Shown here: piece after piece, positions 17,050-25,818 of the stretch
Numbering within the stretch: position 1 is the first letter of the stretch
Layout of the letters: each line of letters opens with the position of its first letter
NCBI GenBank assembly: GCA_964444825.1
Contig: CAYUIS010000046.1
Location: forward strand, 1-34,365
Reading direction: 5' to 3'
Length of the DNA stretch: 34,365 nucleotides
Source: CAYUIS01 sp964444825
Lineage (GTDB): Bacteria; Chloroflexota; Anaerolineae; B4-G1
The notes under the pieces: model-generated
The model's database searches: none
Seen by the model: only the letters and a program-made list of their open reading frames with translations
What the model was told of the DNA's origin: nothing
Program-made: the position numbers and the translations under genes

Positions 17050-19689
17050 CTATTCGATTTTGACGTCACTGAAAAAGACTTTGTCGCTGTTGACATCAGC
17101 AGGCTGGCCGACGATCTGGAATGTGCCGCTGAGCGGCAGATGCTGTGAGGAATCGCCGATCATCACCTCCACCATCCCCGGTTGAACCGTCCACTGCCCT
17201 GCCTCTTCCCAGAAGGCCAACTGGTCGGTTGACAGGGTAAAGGTCACTGTCCTACGTTCTCCTGGTTGCAGAGAGATGCGTTTGAACCCTTTCAGTTCCC
17301 TGATGGGGTGGGGGACCGAGGCGGCAGAGTGGCGGGTGTACATTTGGATCACCTCGTCGCCGGCCCGGTCGCCACTGTTGGTCACGTCCACGCTGACGGC
17401 GATGCTGGCTCGCGCTTCAACTTCTGACTGCCCAATCTGCAGGTTTTCGAGCTCGAACGTAGTGTAGCTGAGTCCGTAGCCAAAGGGGAAGAGACACTCT
17501 CCCTCAAAATAGCGGTAGGTGCGGCCCGACGCCATCCGATAGTCCTCAAAGGGGGGCAGGTCCTCCACCGATCTGTAGAAGGTGATGGGCAGCCTTCCCC
17601 CGGGGTTGTAGTCACCGAACAGAACGTCCGCGATAGCCTCCCCCCCTGCCTGGCCGGGATACCACGCCTCCACGATGGCTGGGACGTGCTCGACGGCCCA
17701 GTTCACGGCCAACGCACTTCCGTTCAGCAGCACCAACACCACCGGCTTGCCCAGCGCGTGAATTTGCTTGAGGAGCTCCTCCTGGGGCTGTGGCAGCTTG
17801 ATGTCGGTGCGGTCGCCACCTGCAAAACCCGGTACGTGGACCGGCATCTCCTCGCCCTCTAGGGTGGGGGAAAGTCCCAACACCACGACCACCATCTCGG
17901 CCTTTTGGGCCACCGCAACGGCATCGGCGGTGGTGTCGGCCCTGGGCGTGGACCAGACCAGCTTCACCTGTGGATCCAGGCTCCGGTTCACATAGTCCAG
18001 GCGGAGTGTGTAGAACCGGCCGGCCTCCAGTTCAATCTCCTGAGCCTGGAGTATGGGATGGTGAATGTCCTTGTATGCCCCAATCAGGTCACCATCCAGG
18101 TACAGTCTGTACTCGCTGAAGCCGTTGACGCCGAGCTTGTAGACACCGCTTTTTGGGGGAACGAGGAAACCGGTCCAGCGCACGGAAAAATGATCGCCCC
18201 ATTGCCCCGTTAGCGGGGTGGTATCCTTCCACACAAAATCAACGACGCAGTCAACCTGGCTCAGCACAGGCTCGCCCTCGAACTCGCGGTTGTCATAATA
18301 AGCGGCCGTCAAACCGGTCACGTTCGCGCCGGCGTCGACCGGACGTAGGTGAGCAGTTGGGATCACCTGCAGTGGCGGCACCCCGTCAGCTATATCGCAA
18401 CCCTGTGCGTAATAGAGCCTGGTAGAGGGCGCGATCTTTTCGCGGATACCCTCGAGCGGCGTAATGGCCTTCTTGGGTGTGCCATTGTAGTTGCCCAGTA
18501 GCACCTGGAGATCGTCGGCGTTAGGGCCGATGACGGCGATCGACTTGAGGTCCTTGGGCAGGGGGAGCAGATCGCCGTCGTTCTTGAGCAGCACGACCGA
18601 TTCCCGCGCTGCCCGCAGCGCCAGCGCTCGATGCGCCGGAGAATCGACGATTTCGTAGGGGATCTGCGCATAGGCCACTTGATCTGGGGGATCGAACATC
18701 CCCAGGCGAAAGCGAGCCGTAAAGAGCCGCGTGGCGGCCCGATCGATCGTATCCTCCGAGATCAACCCTTGCTCTACAGCACTGAGCAGGGCCGGGTACA
18801 CCTCGCCGCAGTTGAGTTCGCAGCCGTTTTTCACCGCCAGGGATGCCGCCTCCTCCGGCGTGTCCACCATCTGGTGGTGGGCATAGATATCGAGGATGGC
18901 CCCGCAGTCGGAGACCACATATCCCTCTGACCCAGTAGGTCCGCCAAAGTCCCATTCCTGGCGCAGGATCTGCTCCAGGAGCGTCGGGCTGGCGCAGCAG
19001 GGCTCGCCATTGGTACGGTTGTACGCGCCCATGACGGAGACGGCTTTGGCCTCCCGCACGCAGGCCTCAAAGGCGGGCAGATAGGTCTCCCGCATATCCC
19101 GCTCATCGACGCGGGCGTCAAACTGATGCCGCTCGGACTCTGGCCCGCTATGCACGGCGTAATGCTTGGGTGTGGCGACCAGCTTTAGGTGACGTGGGTC
19201 GTCGCCCTGGATGCCTTTGACGAACGCTACACCCATCACGGCCGTCAGGTAGGGGTCCTCCCCGTAGGTTTCCTGGCCCCGTCCCCAACGGGGATCGCGG
19301 AAGATGTTGATGTTGGGCGACCAGAAAGTCAGGCCGGTGTAGATCTCCCGGATGCCACGTCGGGCCGCCTCGTGATGTTTGGCTCGAGCTTCGTCGGAGG
19401 CGATCGTCGCGACTTGGTGCATCAGGGCGGTGTTCCAAGTTGCGGCCAGTCCGATGGCCTGCGGAAAGACGGTCGCAACCCCTGCACGCCCCACGCCGTG
19501 CAGGCACTCGTTCCACCAGTTGTGCTTGGGAATCTCCAGGCGCTCGATGGCAGGGGCGTCGTGCACCATCTGAGAGATTTTTTCCTCCAGCGTCATCCTG
19601 GAGATGAGATCGTCTACACGCTCCTCGATGGGGCACGTGGGATCTCTGTACACGGGGTTCAGGTCAGGGGTTGATGTCTCTGTGCGCAT
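17050..19689 (-). CDS. GH3 beta-xylosidase/beta-glucosidase with PA14 insert
   Basis: An 879-residue glycoside hydrolase family 3 enzyme that releases sugars from the non-reducing end of oligosaccharides. The barrel domain (about 20-340) has NWWNECLHGVGRAG, NINIFRDPRWGRGQET, KHYAVHSGPE, and the nucleophile D261 in GYVVSDCGAI. The second domain begins ESVVLLKNDGDLLPLP and is interrupted by a PA14 domain (about 457-582). A fibronectin-III-like domain ends the protein. There is no signal peptide, so it should act in the cytoplasm. The NWWNECLHG motif and the xylA/xylB neighbours favour beta-xylosidase, but GH3 specificity cannot be settled by sequence reading. ATG 19689 has GGGAG eight bases upstream. 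Confidence 0.93.
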   Translation of the reverse strand: MRTETSTPDLNPVYRDPTCPIEERVDDLISRMTLEEKISQMVHDAPAIERLEIPKHNWWNECLHGVGRAGVATVFPQAIGLAATWNTALMHQVATIASDEARAKHHEAARRGIREIYTGLTFWSPNINIFRDPRWGRGQETYGEDPYLTAVMGVAFVKGIQGDDPRHLKLVATPKHYAVHSGPESERHQFDARVDERDMRETYLPAFEACVREAKAVSVMGAYNRTNGEPCCASPTLLEQILRQEWDFGGPTGSEGYVVSDCGAILDIYAHHQMVDTPEEAASLAVKNGCELNCGEVYPALLSAVEQGLISEDTIDRAATRLFTARFRLGMFDPPDQVAYAQIPYEIVDSPAHRALALRAARESVVLLKNDGDLLPLPKDLKSIAVIGPNADDLQVLLGNYNGTPKKAITPLEGIREKIAPSTRLYYAQGCDIADGVPPLQVIPTAHLRPVDAGANVTGLTAAYYDNREFEGEPVLSQVDCVVDFVWKDTTPLTGQWGDHFSVRWTGFLVPPKSGVYKLGVNGFSEYRLYLDGDLIGAYKDIHHPILQAQEIELEAGRFYTLRLDYVNRSLDPQVKLVWSTPRADTTADAVAVAQKAEMVVVVLGLSPTLEGEEMPVHVPGFAGGDRTDIKLPQPQEELLKQIHALGKPVVLVLLNGSALAVNWAVEHVPAIVEAWYPGQAGGEAIADVLFGDYNPGGRLPITFYRSVEDLPPFEDYRMASGRTYRYFEGECLFPFGYGLSYTTFELENLQIGQSEVEARASIAVSVDVTNSGDRAGDEVIQMYTRHSAASVPHPIRELKGFKRISLQPGERRTVTFTLSTDQLAFWEEAGQWTVQPGMVEVMIGDSSQHLPLSGTFQIVGQPADVNSDKVFFSDVKIE

Positions 19690-19718
19690 TGTTGATTCTC
19701 CCTATGTCGGGGCCGTTT

Positions 19719-21026
19719 CTATTTCCCCTGAGGCGAATAGATGCGAAAATCCCCGCTGACGTGCAAGAGCGCCAGCATATAGAGCATGCCGTCGTAATAG
19801 CGCCACCTGCTGGTGGGAGGAGATGCGTCCCAGAGTTCTTTGACAAACTCGGATGTTCTGTCGGTCGTTGCTGCCAGCCCTGCCACGGCGTTCATGGCTA
19901 CCAGCCCTAGCGAATGATCGCTGGAGAGCGGCTCTCCGTCCAAGGTGAATTGGTTGGCGTATGAGCCGATGCCCTGGCTGTGGAAGAAATCGAGTAGTCG
20001 GTTGCTCTGTTCAACCTCCCATTCATCGGCGGCGAACCAGGCGTGGTCTACGGCGACGTTCATCCCGTTTCGCCACGCGTCGAAGCGGAAAGCATCGTGT
20101 CCGCCACCCCAGGGATCGGTGGGAGAGCCGTCGAATGCGGCGTAATCGGGCATCAGACCGGTCTCTGGGTGAGCGGTTGTCTTGAAGAACTCGCGGCTGT
20201 TGGCGGCAGCTTCGTACCAGAACTCGCTATCTTTGTCCGCCCAGCGCGCCCAGAGTTCGTAGTAGTGAGGGAGATGGTAGGATGGGTCGGTGAATTGGGA
20301 GGCCTTGCCTAGCCTGGGCACAAAGACAACCTGCTTGTGCTCAGGGTGAAACATGTTGGTGGCAATGTCATTGTTTTCGTCGGCCCTGTGGAGCATCGTG
20401 TGCAGGATAGCCTGCGCCTCCGCCTCGTAGTTGCATATTCCCTCGCCGTTGCCCCATTGCCCGGCGGCAAAGAACAGCGCCATAGCGAACCATTCTTCTC
20501 CGTCAGAGGCGGGGTTGGCGTCGATGGGTTCGCCATCGGGTGTGCAATGCCAGGCAAAGTAACCCTGATACGGGCCGTCTTCTTGATACATGTAGGTCTT
20601 GACCCATTTCCACAGGCGGTCGAATTCCTCCTGCTTGTCCATTTGCACGGTGATCATCATACCGTAGGACATGCCCTCGGATCGAACATCGTTATGGCCG
20701 ATGTCCTCGATGTAAGCCATATCGTCACCGACAGGGTAGTAGACGCGTTGGGTGTCGTCGTCTCCGTAGAAGAGTTGTTCCCATGCGGCGTCTAGTTTGG
20801 CCTGGGTTTCAGCGTTGCTCTTGTCTAGCATCTCTTCGAACAGGTTGCGATACCGGCCCGAGGTGAAAGCCCCCACCGGGGCTGATGTAGCAGTCGGGGG
20901 AACAGAAGTCGGCATAGGAGGCTTGTCCGTCTGGTCAGACGGCACATTTTCAGTGGGGTTGCAGCTTGCTAGCAAAGAAGATACGACAAGCATGAGCAAG
21001 GTGGAGAAGGTGAAGCATCGCTTCAT
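19719..21026 (-). CDS. GH8 exo-oligoxylanase, lipoprotein
   Basis: A 435-residue glycoside hydrolase family 8 protein closely resembling reducing-end xylose-releasing exo-oligoxylanase (Rex). It shares RSEGMSYGMMITVQMD, GYFAWHCTPDGE, DGEEWFAMALFFA, DPSYHLPHYYELWA and HPETGLMPDYA. By alignment from memory with the Bacillus enzyme, E117 is the likely general acid and D316 (FRFDAWR) the likely base. Unlike the cytoplasmic Rex it begins with a lipoprotein signal: MKRCFTFSTLLMLVVSSLLASC with lipobox LASC (C22), then a Pro/Thr linker to about residue 50. It should therefore work on the cell surface. It follows the permease gene by nine bases and is co-transcribed; its SD-like AAGGGA overlaps the permease stop. 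Confidence 0.9.
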   Translation of the reverse strand: MKRCFTFSTLLMLVVSSLLASCNPTENVPSDQTDKPPMPTSVPPTATSAPVGAFTSGRYRNLFEEMLDKSNAETQAKLDAAWEQLFYGDDDTQRVYYPVGDDMAYIEDIGHNDVRSEGMSYGMMITVQMDKQEEFDRLWKWVKTYMYQEDGPYQGYFAWHCTPDGEPIDANPASDGEEWFAMALFFAAGQWGNGEGICNYEAEAQAILHTMLHRADENNDIATNMFHPEHKQVVFVPRLGKASQFTDPSYHLPHYYELWARWADKDSEFWYEAAANSREFFKTTAHPETGLMPDYAAFDGSPTDPWGGGHDAFRFDAWRNGMNVAVDHAWFAADEWEVEQSNRLLDFFHSQGIGSYANQFTLDGEPLSSDHSLGLVAMNAVAGLAATTDRTSEFVKELWDASPPTSRWRYYDGMLYMLALLHVSGDFRIYSPQGK

Positions 21027-21035
21027 GGGTATGGT

Positions 21036-21890
21036 TTATCCCTTGAGCGCACCAGCGGTCAAACCAGACACAATCTGTCGCTCGGCAAACAGGTAAAAGA
21101 CAATCGCCGGTACGGCGGACAAGGTTACGAAAGCCGCCACCAGGTTCAACTCCATGCCATATTGACCCTGGAACTGCATGGTGCCCAAGGGTAAAGTCCA
21201 AAACACGTCCTTGTCTATCACCACCAGGGGCACGAGCAGGTCGTTCCAACTGACGACCATGGTCAATGCTGCAACCGCCGATAGTGCCGGCCGCGCCAGC
21301 GGAAGCAGGATGCGCCAGAAAAAGTCAAGCGCATTACAGCCATCTATGTAAGCAGCATCCTGCAACTCAGCCGGGACTGCCGCAAAGAACCCGCGCAGAA
21401 TCAAGATATTGCCGGATAACTGAAATGCAGCTTGTACCAAGATGACGCCCCAGAGATTATTGGTCAACCCCATTTGGCGCAGCACGAGATAGACGGGCAA
21501 AATGGCAACGTTAATGGGGAACATGATGCCCACGGTGAGCAGGTTGAAGGCCAGCCCCTTGCCCCGAAAGTCCGTGCGGGCGAACACGAAAGCAGCCAGG
21601 CTGCAAATGAGCACCACACCACTCGTCGCCGCCAACATGACCAAGAAGCTGTTGCGCAACATGGTCCAAAATGATGCCATGCCCAAAATCCTGCTATAGT
21701 TCTCCCAGCGCGGAGGAATGGGGGGAGTGTAAGGACGTGAATACATCTCACCGCGGGTCTTGAGTGATCCAAAAACCAGTATCACGAGGGGCACAATGAT
21801 GAGCACCGCGCACACGGAGAGGATGAGGTACTGCCAGAACCTTGGCAGGTTTTTTCGCCAGGCGCTGCTTGTGTGTAAAGTCGTCGCCAT
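21036..21890 (-). CDS. Sugar ABC transporter permease (MalG-like)
   Basis: A 284-residue inner-membrane permease of the carbohydrate-uptake CUT1 ABC family, with six predicted membrane segments. The EAA loop that contacts the ATPase is AELQDAAYIDGCNALDFF, followed by RILLPLARPAL. The C-terminal end ERQIVSGLTAGALKG is typical for MalG-type permeases. The ATG start 21890 has AAAGGA about seven bases upstream and lies thirteen bases after the preceding permease. It pairs with the MalF-like permease; together with the sugar-binding protein they should import xylo-oligosaccharides. The cognate ATPase is not in the window. Confidence 0.94.
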   Translation of the reverse strand: MATTLHTSSAWRKNLPRFWQYLILSVCAVLIIVPLVILVFGSLKTRGEMYSRPYTPPIPPRWENYSRILGMASFWTMLRNSFLVMLAATSGVVLICSLAAFVFARTDFRGKGLAFNLLTVGIMFPINVAILPVYLVLRQMGLTNNLWGVILVQAAFQLSGNILILRGFFAAVPAELQDAAYIDGCNALDFFWRILLPLARPALSAVAALTMVVSWNDLLVPLVVIDKDVFWTLPLGTMQFQGQYGMELNLVAAFVTLSAVPAIVFYLFAERQIVSGLTAGALKG

Positions 21891-21903
21891 AAACCAATCC
21901 TTT

Positions 21904-22851
21904 CTACATGCCGCCCAGGTAGTCTGGTCGGCGCGCCAGACGCTGGTAAACCAGCGAAAAGGCCAGACAGAGCAGGAACATCACGAGGGCCACGGCGCTG
22001 CCGTATCCCAGTGAGAAACGCACAAAGGCAAAGCGATACATGTAAGTCGCCATCATTTCGCTGGCATTGACCGGCCCGCCCTTGGTCATGATCCAGACCA
22101 GGACGAATTGCTGCAATGACCCTACGACAGATAGGTAAACAGTCGTGCGAATGGTGCTGCCCAGCAGGGGCAAGGTGATATAGCCTAACAATTGGCGTCT
22201 ATTCGCGCCGTCAATGCGAGCGGCTTCTTCAATTTCCGCCCGAATGTTTTGCAGGCCTGCCATGTACAGCAGCATGTGCAGTCCAAAGTATTTCCAGGTC
22301 AGCACGACAAAGATACACGCCATAACCGTACTGGGATCGCCCAACCAGGGTACCGCTTTGACGCCCGGGATGAGGACCAGAAGCGCATTGAAAAAGCCTC
22401 GATCTGGATCAGGATTATAGAGGCTCAACCACGTGATGGCCGTGATGACCTCAGAAATAACGTAGGGCATAAAAAAGATCGTGCGGAAAAAACTGCGCCC
22501 GGGCAGGCCACGCCCCACCATGAGCGCCAGCACCAGAGACAATGGCAACTGAAGAGCCAAAGATAACGCCACAATTAATAGTCCATTGCCCACCGCTTTC
22601 AGGAATATCTGGTCGCTCAAGATGCCTGCGTAATTGTTCAATCGGACAAAATCAACCGCGGGGCCAAAGCCCTTCCAGTTGAACAGACTGTAGTAGACAG
22701 ATTGCAGAATTGGATATATCACAAAGGTGAGAAAGATCACGAAAGCAGGCAATAGGAACAAAATAACGGTCAGGCGGTCCAGGGCGCGGCGCTTGAAGCG
22801 GGCTCGTTGTTGTGCTCCCAAGTCATTTGGGCTGGCTAAAGCTGTTTGCAT
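21904..22851 (-). CDS. Sugar ABC transporter permease (MalF-like)
   Basis: A 315-residue CUT1-family permease with six predicted membrane segments, the first near residues 32-55. The EAA loop is IRAEIEEAARIDGANRRQ, then LLGYITLPLLGSTI. The N-terminal 28 residues are basic and cytoplasmic. ATG 22851 is preceded by AAGGA at seven bases. The gene lies 83 bases downstream of the binding-protein gene; a strong stem-loop occupies that gap and is a common device for making more binding protein than permease. Confidence 0.94.
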   Translation of the reverse strand: MQTALASPNDLGAQQRARFKRRALDRLTVILFLLPAFVIFLTFVIYPILQSVYYSLFNWKGFGPAVDFVRLNNYAGILSDQIFLKAVGNGLLIVALSLALQLPLSLVLALMVGRGLPGRSFFRTIFFMPYVISEVITAITWLSLYNPDPDRGFFNALLVLIPGVKAVPWLGDPSTVMACIFVVLTWKYFGLHMLLYMAGLQNIRAEIEEAARIDGANRRQLLGYITLPLLGSTIRTTVYLSVVGSLQQFVLVWIMTKGGPVNASEMMATYMYRFAFVRFSLGYGSAVALVMFLLCLAFSLVYQRLARRPDYLGGM

Positions 22852-22874
22852 AAGATTATCCTTCTCGATTGACT

Positions 22875-22915
22875 AAAAGTGCGGGGATTAGGAGTTGTCC
22901 AACCCCCGCACCTTT
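22875..22915 (-). terminator. Attenuator-like stem-loop between binding protein and permease
   Basis: AAAAGTGCGGGG (22875-22886) pairs with CCCCGCACCTTT (22904-22915), a 12-bp stem with one wobble and a 17-base loop. Read on the minus strand it ends in TTTT. It lies directly after the sugar-binding-protein stop codon, so partial termination or 3'-end stabilisation is likely. Confidence 0.6.
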
Positions 22916-22934
22916 ACATCTGACTTACTTTGAT

Positions 22935-24269
22935 CTACTTCAATTCTTGCGCGGCCGAGTCTTCGATCGCTTGGGCAAGCTGTTCGGGTGTCAGCGTGCC
23001 GGCGAAAAGTCCCTGAACGCTATCGTTTATCACAGAACCCATCGCTGGAGGCAGCGCCTGGTCGTAGTACAGTTGGAAATACTTCGCGGAGGCCAAGCTC
23101 TTCTGGAGAGTGATCATCAAGGGGTCTGTCATGCCGGCTTCGCCACCCTTTACCACCGGGATGGCAACGCCGATTTCAGCCAGTTGGACCTGCGATTCCG
23201 GACGGCTCAGGTATTTGACAAAGTCAATGGCCTCTGGAGAGGCATTCTTGCCAATCGCAAAGCCATTGCCGCCGCCCACAGCATCATTCGGATCACCAGC
23301 GCCACCCTCCACAGCCGGGAAGGGGAACCAGCCGAGAGCATCGCCGATGCCCTCCTTGTCGGCGCTGTTGTCTTTCATTACAGCAGGCGCCCACTGTCCC
23401 ATGAGTTCCAAGGCGACTTTGCCGTTGCCCATCGCGGTGGCCTCATCACCGTAGGTCGCGCCCAAGAAACCGTCCTGGAACGGCTCGAGAGCGAGGAGCT
23501 CCTGGAATGTGTATCCCGCCTGGACGAACGGATCATCGGTGAAGGAGCCCGTGCGCAAGAGCGCCCCCTCAAAGTTGTCCTTGCCGCCGAGGCGGGTGAC
23601 GAGATACGCCCACATGTGCATGCCAGGCCATTTATCTCCCATGCCGACGGCTATGGGGGTGATGCCCGCGTCCTTGAGCTTTTGTACATCCTCAAGGAAC
23701 TCGGACCAGGTTGTCGGAGGCGCGTCGATCCCTGCCTGGGCGAACAGGTCCTTGTTATACCACCAGCCAATCATACCCATATCCCACGGCACGCCATAGT
23801 TCTTTCCCTTGTAGGCGTACACACCCAACGCGCCGGGCGCGAATGTATCACGCCACTCGCCACCATCCGCATCAAGATCGGGAGTGATGTCCTTGAGCAG
23901 ACCGGCTTCGGCGTATTCGTTCATCACGCCGCCGCCCCAGCTCTGGAAAATGTCGGGAGGATCGCCGGATTGCATGACGGTGGTCATCTTGGATTTGAAG
24001 GCCTCGTTCTCGAGGACGGTAATCTCTATGGTCACGTTCGGATGAGCAGCCATGTACTCATCGGCGAGCTCTTGCCAGAGAGCCTTGTGCTCTTCTGCGG
24101 TCGAGATATGCCACCACGTGATGGTCACCTTCTCGGGTTCAGCGGGTTCAGCAGGTTCTTCCATCGGCTCTTCAGCCGGCGGTGCCTGAGTCGGTTGGGG
24201 GCCGCACGCGCCAAGCATCACGGCCATAACCACCAATAGACTGAACGTAAATAGGATTGACTTACGCAT
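22935..24269 (-). CDS. Sugar-binding lipoprotein of ABC importer
   Basis: A 444-residue extracellular solute-binding protein of the CUT1 (maltose-binding-like) group. The lipoprotein signal is MRKSILFTFSLLVVMAVMLG then AC, lipobox LGAC with C22, followed by a Pro/Glu linker. The mature part starts VTITWWHISTAEEHK, has PPDIFQSWGGG and GVPWDMGMIGWWYNKDLF, all typical for sugar binders. It is the first gene of the xylo-oligosaccharide operon. ATG 24269 has AAGGAGG ten bases upstream. Transcription should start from the repressor-controlled promoter near 24503-24532, with a leader of about 230 bases. Confidence 0.95.
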   Translation of the reverse strand: MRKSILFTFSLLVVMAVMLGACGPQPTQAPPAEEPMEEPAEPAEPEKVTITWWHISTAEEHKALWQELADEYMAAHPNVTIEITVLENEAFKSKMTTVMQSGDPPDIFQSWGGGVMNEYAEAGLLKDITPDLDADGGEWRDTFAPGALGVYAYKGKNYGVPWDMGMIGWWYNKDLFAQAGIDAPPTTWSEFLEDVQKLKDAGITPIAVGMGDKWPGMHMWAYLVTRLGGKDNFEGALLRTGSFTDDPFVQAGYTFQELLALEPFQDGFLGATYGDEATAMGNGKVALELMGQWAPAVMKDNSADKEGIGDALGWFPFPAVEGGAGDPNDAVGGGNGFAIGKNASPEAIDFVKYLSRPESQVQLAEIGVAIPVVKGGEAGMTDPLMITLQKSLASAKYFQLYYDQALPPAMGSVINDSVQGLFAGTLTPEQLAQAIEDSAAQELK

Positions 24270-24486
24270 TGTTCTTTTTCCTCCTTATGCTGTGTGTAAC
24301 TGCTTGTGTAGCTTGACTTTGTGTACATGGTCTGGTAGACTCCTCCGCGTGGAGCAGAGCTCCGCGCAGAGCTTGGTACAGGTCTTCCTCCTGTCAGGCT
24401 GGCAGGCTTCGGCGGGAGTGGAGGCCTGTACGCGTCATGGATCGTCTCATTTCAGATGCCGCATCACCTCCTTCTGTAACTGCCTT
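24270..24486 (-). other. Long 5' leader of the xylo-oligosaccharide operon
   Basis: A noncoding stretch of about 217 bases between the operator and the binding-protein start. It contains a small hairpin GGAGC-AGA-GCTCC at about 24351-24363 and several short GC-rich self-complementary patches. I saw no known riboswitch and no convincing reading frame. Confidence 0.4.
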
Positions 24487-24510
24487 GGTATCGTTTCCAG
24501 CGACGATACC
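24486..24510. promoter_or_regulatory. LacI-type operator of the sugar operon
   Basis: TGGTATCGTTTCCA (24486-24499) is an imperfect palindrome with a central CG, the classic LacI-family operator form. It is followed at 12-base spacing by a second related 12-mer, AGCGACGATACC (24499-24510), so the outer arms GGTATCGT and ACGATACC also form a 24-base dyad. It overlaps the predicted -10 element and matches 19 of 24 positions of the site in the lacI promoter (25693-25716). Confidence 0.65.
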
Positions 24511-24532
24511 GGAGCGGATAAATGAGAGTCAA
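24503..24532 (-). promoter_or_regulatory. Promoter of the xylo-oligosaccharide operon
   Basis: On the minus strand TTGACT (24527-24532) and TATCGT (24503-24508) are separated by 18 bases. The -10 lies inside the LacI-type operator, so repressor binding should exclude RNA polymerase. Confidence 0.5.
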
Positions 24533-24612
24533 CCTGCGTATTGCTGGACTTGGCTGTCTATGTGAGGCCGCGCGCAGATCTGTACGCTATTCCCATTCAA
24601 TCGATCCGTTGT

Positions 24613-25647
24613 CTAGTCCAATGCGGTGTGGCCTGCAATAGCTCGGCAGGAGTCCCTGACGATGAGCCGCGTGGGCACCTTGTACAGATTGCTCTCCAGA
24701 GAGTCGCCCTCGATCAAGCTGATCAACATCTGCGTAGCTACATATCCCATCTTGTCAATAGATTGGTCAACCGTTGTCAAACCAGGGTGAGCGTAAGCTA
24801 CCTCGGGAACGTTATCGAATCCAACCACAGATATATCATCCGGGACGCCTAATCCTGCTTCATAGATAGCCTTGATAGCGCCGGTGGCGGATTGGTCGTT
24901 GGACGCGAATATGGCCGTCGGCGGATCGGATAGGTTCAACAGTCTCTGGGCGCAGGCGAACCCTGCCTGCATGGAATAGTCGCCCGTCTGGATCAGGTCC
25001 GTGTCAAGGGGGATGCCGGCCCGCGCCAGGCCGTCCTTGTAGCCCTGAAGACGGCGGATGGCGCTCTGCAACTCGAGGCGACCGCTGATGAAACCGATCC
25101 TGCAGTGGCCCAGGCTGATCAGGTACTCCACCGCCGTGAGCGCCCCGTCTCGGTTGGTAGCGATTACGGCAGGACAATCATGGATCTCGATGTTGGGGTC
25201 GACAACTACGACTGGCGAAGCAGTGGGAAAGCTAGTTGCGGCGGGCGTTACGACAATGACGCCATCGGTGATGCCGCCGCCGAGCAGCGAAACGAACCGT
25301 CGTTCCCGATCGGCGGATGATTCTCTTTTGAACTGTCCGCCGGTGTATACGATGAGATCATAATCGAGTTCTGTGATCGCCCGGTTGACCCCCTTCATCA
25401 CCTGAACGATGAAGGGATCTCCTACGTCTGGTGCAAACAGGCCGATGATGTTCATCCTGCGGCTGCGCATACTCTTTGCTGCCAGGTTGCGTGTGTAGCT
25501 AAGCTTCTCGATGACCTGTTGTACCTTTTGGTAGGTCTCCGGGGCGACATCGTCCTTGTCGTTCAGCACCCGCGATACGGTCGAGACGGACACACCGGCG
25601 GCCTCCGCCACATCTCGAATAGTGATTGTCGCTTGGGTGGGGTTCAT
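24613..25647 (-). CDS. LacI family transcriptional repressor
   Basis: A 344-residue LacI/GalR repressor, probably controlling the adjacent xylo-oligosaccharide operon in response to an imported sugar. The N-terminal HTH is TITIRDVAEAAGVSVSTVSR (about 8-27), followed by the hinge helix region NLAAKSMRSRRMNIIGLF. The periplasmic-binding-like effector domain has DPFIVQVMKGVNRAI, HCRIGFISGRLE, AIFASNDQSATGAIKA and VVGFDNVPEVAYAHPGLTTV. The start at 25647 (MNPTQATITI) is chosen because AGGA stands seven bases upstream and the HTH begins at once; an upstream in-frame ATG would include the operator region. The promoter is near consensus and overlaps tandem operator sites, which predicts autoregulation. 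Confidence 0.94.
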   Translation of the reverse strand: MNPTQATITIRDVAEAAGVSVSTVSRVLNDKDDVAPETYQKVQQVIEKLSYTRNLAAKSMRSRRMNIIGLFAPDVGDPFIVQVMKGVNRAITELDYDLIVYTGGQFKRESSADRERRFVSLLGGGITDGVIVVTPAATSFPTASPVVVVDPNIEIHDCPAVIATNRDGALTAVEYLISLGHCRIGFISGRLELQSAIRRLQGYKDGLARAGIPLDTDLIQTGDYSMQAGFACAQRLLNLSDPPTAIFASNDQSATGAIKAIYEAGLGVPDDISVVGFDNVPEVAYAHPGLTTVDQSIDKMGYVATQMLISLIEGDSLESNLYKVPTRLIVRDSCRAIAGHTALD

Positions 25648-25680
25648 AGCGTGATCCTGTCTGGGTTTCCTATGCTTCGC

Positions 25681-25717
25681 GGTAACAATGCCGGTATCAT
25701 TACCGGCAACGTTACCG
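25681..25717. promoter_or_regulatory. Three tandem LacI-type operator units at the lacI promoter
   Basis: Three 12-base units lie end to end: GGTAACAATGCC (25681), GGTATCATTACC (25693) and GGCAACGTTACC (25705). The last, within CGGCAACGTTACCG, has the LacI-type central CG. They lie directly downstream of the -10 of the lacI promoter, covering the start of transcription, and resemble the site at 24487-24510. Confidence 0.65.
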
Positions 25718-25719
25718 AA

Positions 25720-25748
25720 ATTATACCACGAACCAAGCTCTTTGTCAA
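25720..25748 (-). promoter_or_regulatory. Consensus sigma70 promoter of lacI
   Basis: On the minus strand a perfect TTGACA (25743-25748) and a perfect TATAAT (25720-25725) are 17 bases apart, with TGG before the -10 making it an extended element. It is the strongest promoter in the window and lies immediately before the tandem operators. Confidence 0.85.
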
Positions 25749-25818
25749 GCAAATGACGCGTTTCGGGACCCTCTCGCGGGTTTCCGGCGCCCCTTTCGCT
25801 ACGCCTCGGTGACTACAC

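Noticed and set aside
22869..24239. A 456-codon open frame on the plus strand opposite the sugar-binding-protein gene.
   Set aside because: Its translation has no recognisable domain and it mirrors a clear lipoprotein gene on the other strand; such frames are common in GC-rich DNA.
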